The notes under the pieces: generated by a model
The model's input: only the letters and a program-made list of their open reading frames with translations
Told to the model about the DNA's origin: nothing
Database searches by the model: none
Shown: piece after piece, positions 61,512 through 64,000 of the stretch
Position numbering within the stretch: position 1 is the first letter of the stretch
Layout: each line of letters starts with the position of its first letter
Position numbers and translations under genes: made by a program
Assembly (NCBI GenBank): GCA_013416485.1
Contig: JACCEO010000001.1
Coordinates: forward strand, 359,169 to 423,168
DNA length: 64,000 nucleotides
Direction of reading: 5' to 3'
Source: Alcaligenaceae bacterium
GTDB taxonomy: Bacteria > Pseudomonadota > Gammaproteobacteria > Burkholderiales > Burkholderiaceae_B

Positions 61512-62822
61512 ATGATGGATTTGAAAATTTTTGACCGGATGGAGTCTGAGGTGCGCGGCTATATCCGGTCGTTCCCCGTGATTTTTAACCAGGCGAAGGG
61601 CTCGGTGCTCATCGACGAAAGCGGCAAAGAGTATATCGATTTTTTTAGTGGCGCCGGCACCTTGAATTACGGCCACAATAACCCTGTTTTGAAAGACAAG
61701 CTGGTCGAGTACCTTGAGACCGATGGACTTGTGCATGGCCTGGATATGGCGACCAGCGCCAAGAAGTATTTTATGGAAACCGTGGAGCGTGTGCTGTTCA
61801 AGCCGCGAAAATGGGACTACACCCTGCAGTTTACTGGCCCTACTGGGACCAATGCCGTTGAGGCTGCACTAAAACTTGCACGTTTGGTAAAGGGTAGACA
61901 AAATATTATTTCTTTTACTCATGGGTTTCATGGCGTCAGCGGCGGTTCGCTTGCTGTCACCGCAAACTCGAAGTTTCGTGATGCAGCGGGTGTCGCTTTA
62001 TCAAATACCAGTTTCATGCCGTTTGATGGCTACTTCGGGCCCGACGTCAATACTATCTGCTACATGGAACGCATGCTGGAGGATTCCAGCAGTGGGCTGG
62101 ATCATCCGGCTGCTGTCATTGTTGAGACGGTACAGGCCGAGGGGGGCGTAAACGTAGCCTCGTGGCGTTGGCTCAAAGAGCTTCAAAAACTATGCCAGCG
62201 TTACGACATGCTGTTGATCGTCGACGACATCCAGGTGGGCTGCGGACGCACAGGTCAGTTTTTTAGTTTTGAGGCGGCAGGCATTCAGCCGGACATCATC
62301 ACCTTATCTAAATCCTTGTCGGGATTTGGCTTGCCGATGTCGCTGGTGCTGATTAAACCTGAATTTGATATATGGAAGCCCGGCGCGCATAGCGGTACCT
62401 TTCGGGGTAATAACCTGGCCTTCGTGACGGCCGCCCAGGCGCTGGATAGTTACTGGACCAATGAAAACCTGATTGACGACACCTTGCGCAAAGAGTGTCT
62501 GGTGCGCGACTGGCTGGAGAACATTGTCCATAGCTATCCCAAGGCGGGGCTGAGCGTACGGGGGCGTGGCTTGATTCAGGGGCTGGTGTTCGCGGGCAGC
62601 GGCGACATGGCCAATCAGATCGCCAAAAATGCTTTTGCACATGGTGTGGTTATCGAAACTTCGGGTGCGAATGACGAGGTGCTTAAAGTACTGCCCGCAC
62701 TGACGATTGAAGACGAGTTGCTGGTGCGGGGTCTGGAGATCATCGAACGAAGCGTATCAGAAGTTCTAGCGAACAAAAGTGCAAGCGGGAAGGTATTGAA
62801 GTTTGGAGGAAAAGCACGATGA
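61512..62822 (+). CDS. ectB: Diaminobutyrate-2-oxoglutarate transaminase
   Basis: EctB makes L-2,4-diaminobutyrate from aspartate semialdehyde and glutamate, the first committed ectoine step. It is a class III PLP enzyme of 436 residues. [19 protein letters not shown] is the EctB start, followed by [15 protein letters not shown], the phosphate-binding [32 protein letters not shown] and the PLP lysine in [23 protein letters not shown] lies 6 bases before the tandem ATGs at 61512 and 61515. It overlaps ectC by 4 bases. Confidence 0.96.
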   Translation: MMDLKIFDRMESEVRGYIRSFPVIFNQAKGSVLIDESGKEYIDFFSGAGTLNYGHNNPVLKDKLVEYLETDGLVHGLDMATSAKKYFMETVERVLFKPRKWDYTLQFTGPTGTNAVEAALKLARLVKGRQNIISFTHGFHGVSGGSLAVTANSKFRDAAGVALSNTSFMPFDGYFGPDVNTICYMERMLEDSSSGLDHPAAVIVETVQAEGGVNVASWRWLKELQKLCQRYDMLLIVDDIQVGCGRTGQFFSFEAAGIQPDIITLSKSLSGFGLPMSLVLIKPEFDIWKPGAHSGTFRGNNLAFVTAAQALDSYWTNENLIDDTLRKECLVRDWLENIVHSYPKAGLSVRGRGLIQGLVFAGSGDMANQIAKNAFAHGVVIETSGANDEVLKVLPALTIEDELLVRGLEIIERSVSEVLANKSASGKVLKFGGKAR

Positions 62823-63214
62823 TCATCAGAGATGTCAAGGATGTCATTGGAACCGAACAGGAAGTCATCACGAGCAATTGGTTAAGCCGCCGCGTGTTGT
62901 TAAAAAAGGATGGCATGGGGTTTTCTTTCCATGAAACCATTATTTTTCCAGGGACCGAAACACATATTCATTATCAAAACCACCTCGAGGCGGTGTGGTG
63001 CGTTGAGGGTGACGGTGAAATCGAAACCATTGCTGATGGTAAAAAATATGCGCTTGGGCCAGGGGTGGTGTATGCGCTCGATGAGCATGATGAGCATTGG
63101 CTGCGTGGAGGAAAAGAACCTCTGCGTGTGATTTGTGTGTTCAATCCGCCACTGACCGGTCTTGAGGTGCATGATGACAAAGGCGTGTATCCGCTGGGAT
63201 CTGATGCGGCCTGA
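62819..63214 (+). CDS. ectC: L-ectoine synthase
   Basis: EctC closes the ring of N-gamma-acetyl-diaminobutyrate to ectoine. It is a 131-residue cupin with the usual length. [37 protein letters not shown] and [17 protein letters not shown] contain the conserved iron and substrate residues; [15 protein letters not shown] and [14 protein letters not shown] close the barrel. It overlaps ectB by 4 bases and is followed after 18 bases by ectD with AAGGAG before it. Confidence 0.97.
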   Translation: MIIRDVKDVIGTEQEVITSNWLSRRVLLKKDGMGFSFHETIIFPGTETHIHYQNHLEAVWCVEGDGEIETIADGKKYALGPGVVYALDEHDEHWLRGGKEPLRVICVFNPPLTGLEVHDDKGVYPLGSDAA

Positions 63215-63232
63215 GTTGAAAAGGAGTAAACA

Positions 63233-63754
63233 ATGAGAACGTCCATTAAAGACCGGTATGTATCACGCACGGACCGCAGCTGCGCCATTATTGCGCGGCA
63301 GGATCCGGTCGTGTATGACAACGGCACTTACGCGGACGCCCTGACGGCCGAGCAAACGGCCATTTATGAGCGCGATGGCTTTCTGCTGCTGGAAGATGTG
63401 TTTAACGAGTACGAGGTTAAAGCCTTGCTTGACGAGGTGCAGCGCATGAGCGACGACCCCGGTATTGTGAGTCGCGAGGAGGCAATTACTGAACCGGGAA
63501 GCGACGCAATACGGTCTATCTTCCGTGTCCATGAGCTAAGCAATATGGTCGGCCGTCTGGCTCGCGATCCACGCTTGCTTAATGTGGCACGGCAAATCTT
63601 GGGCTCAGAAGTGTATATGCACCAGTCGCGCACCAACATGAAGCCAGGTTTCAAAGGGAAAGAGTTTTACTGGCATTCCGACTTTGAAACCTGGCACGTG
63701 GAAGATGGCATGCCCAGGATGCGAGCTTTGAGCTGTTCAGTGCTGTTGACCGAC
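63233..63754 (+). pseudogene. ectD: Ectoine 5-hydroxylase, interrupted by an IS element
   Basis: EctD is an iron and 2-oxoglutarate dioxygenase that makes 5-hydroxyectoine. The first 174 residues are normal: DRYVSRTDR, ERDGFLLLEDVF, IFRVHE, HQSRTNMKPGFKGKEFYWHSD with iron ligands His148 and Asp150 (given here in part), and MRALSCSVLLTD. The family has about 300 residues. Here an IS end begins directly after codon 174 and supplies an immediate TGA at 63755-63757. The third iron ligand and the C-terminal 2-oxoglutarate-binding arginine are lost, so the product should be inactive. The missing 3' part may lie beyond the IS, outside the window. Confidence 0.92.
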
Positions 63755-64000
63755 TGAATCACCCCGGATTTTGAGGAGGGTGTTTGGTCAACGTAAAACG
63801 GGTTTGGCAGCGTGTGCTGCGAGTTGGTCATAGTAACGCTGTTCTGCCTCGGCAGGGGGGATGTCGCCTATGGATTTAAGCAGGCGCTGGTGATTGAACC
63901 AAGACACCCATTCCAAGGTGGCCAGCTCTACCGCCGCCTTGGTCTTCCAGGGACCACGCCGGTGAATCACCTCCGTTTTGTAAAGCCCATTAATGGTTTC
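63755..64000 (-). mobile_element. IS3-family element in ectD (right end, cut by window edge)
   Basis: The junction sequence TGAATCACCCCGGATTTTGA at 63755-63774 is a plausible terminal inverted repeat beginning with TG. On the minus strand an OrfB-type transposase C-terminus is readable up to the window edge: ETINGLYK, RRGPWKTKAAVELATLEW, FNHQRLLKSIGDIPPAEAEQ and a stop near 63788. It is a different IS3-family member from the remnant at 59505-59797 and lies in the opposite orientation. The rest of the element is beyond 64000. Confidence 0.9.

Noticed and set aside
1..64000. CRISPR arrays, rRNA genes or replication origins
   Set aside because: No regularly spaced repeats, rRNA-like sequence or origin-type iterons were seen.

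Overview
The window looks like a chromosome segment of a betaproteobacterium in the order Burkholderiales, most likely family Alcaligenaceae. The evidence is the block purM / miaA-mutL / amiC / tsaE, the two orphan Bug-type (TctC) solute-binding proteins, the many CaiB/BaiF-family enzymes, the bpt-aat pair and the moderate G+C content. I cannot name a genus from sequence alone.

Layout. 1-6640: conserved core (purM 3' end, miaA, mutL, a DedA protein, amiC, tsaE, an AEC transporter). 6745-6819: tRNA-Arg(CCT). 6820-10345: a small island integrated in the 3' end of that tRNA, bounded by a 15-bp direct repeat. It holds an integrase relic, an unrecognised two-gene module (soluble protein plus four-helix membrane protein) and an autoinhibited Fic protein. 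10360-36469: a large catabolic region built around an IclR-family regulator. It has an alpha-methylacyl-CoA-racemase-like protein, two CoA-transferases, four crotonases, an AcuI-like reductase, an ADP-forming acyl-CoA synthetase and two Bug proteins. It also has an eight-gene operon (deacetylase, transaminase, peptide-type ABC importer, ThDP enzyme, aldehyde dehydrogenase), a thiol dioxygenase and an amidase. Related GAAC/GTTC dyads precede most of its transcription units.

36505-40372: housekeeping genes (pyrD, bpt, aat, a Nudix hydrolase, a conserved hypothetical). 40666-41994: an orphan amino-acid-type binding protein and tRNA-Cys(GCA). 42047-48613: a TetR regulator divergent from an RND efflux operon with its outer-membrane channel. 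48724-59293: mixed metabolic and transport genes (DMT exporter, pseudouridine synthase, gamma-glutamyltransferase, an Lrp regulator divergent from an AceE-like E1, LysE, BKACE, a TRIC channel, an SDR).

59319-64000: IS and gene debris, then an ectoine cluster ectR-ectA-ectB-ectC-ectD. An IS3-family element interrupts ectD after codon 174 and runs off the end of the window. The ectoine genes look more G+C-rich than their surroundings and have IS sequence on both sides, which suggests acquisition by transfer. Ectoine synthesis looks intact; hydroxylation to 5-hydroxyectoine looks lost.

The best candidates for something undescribed are the two-gene module in the tRNA-Arg island and the CoA-ester pathway of the catabolic region. 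Two or three of that region's crotonases lack one of the usual catalytic glutamates.
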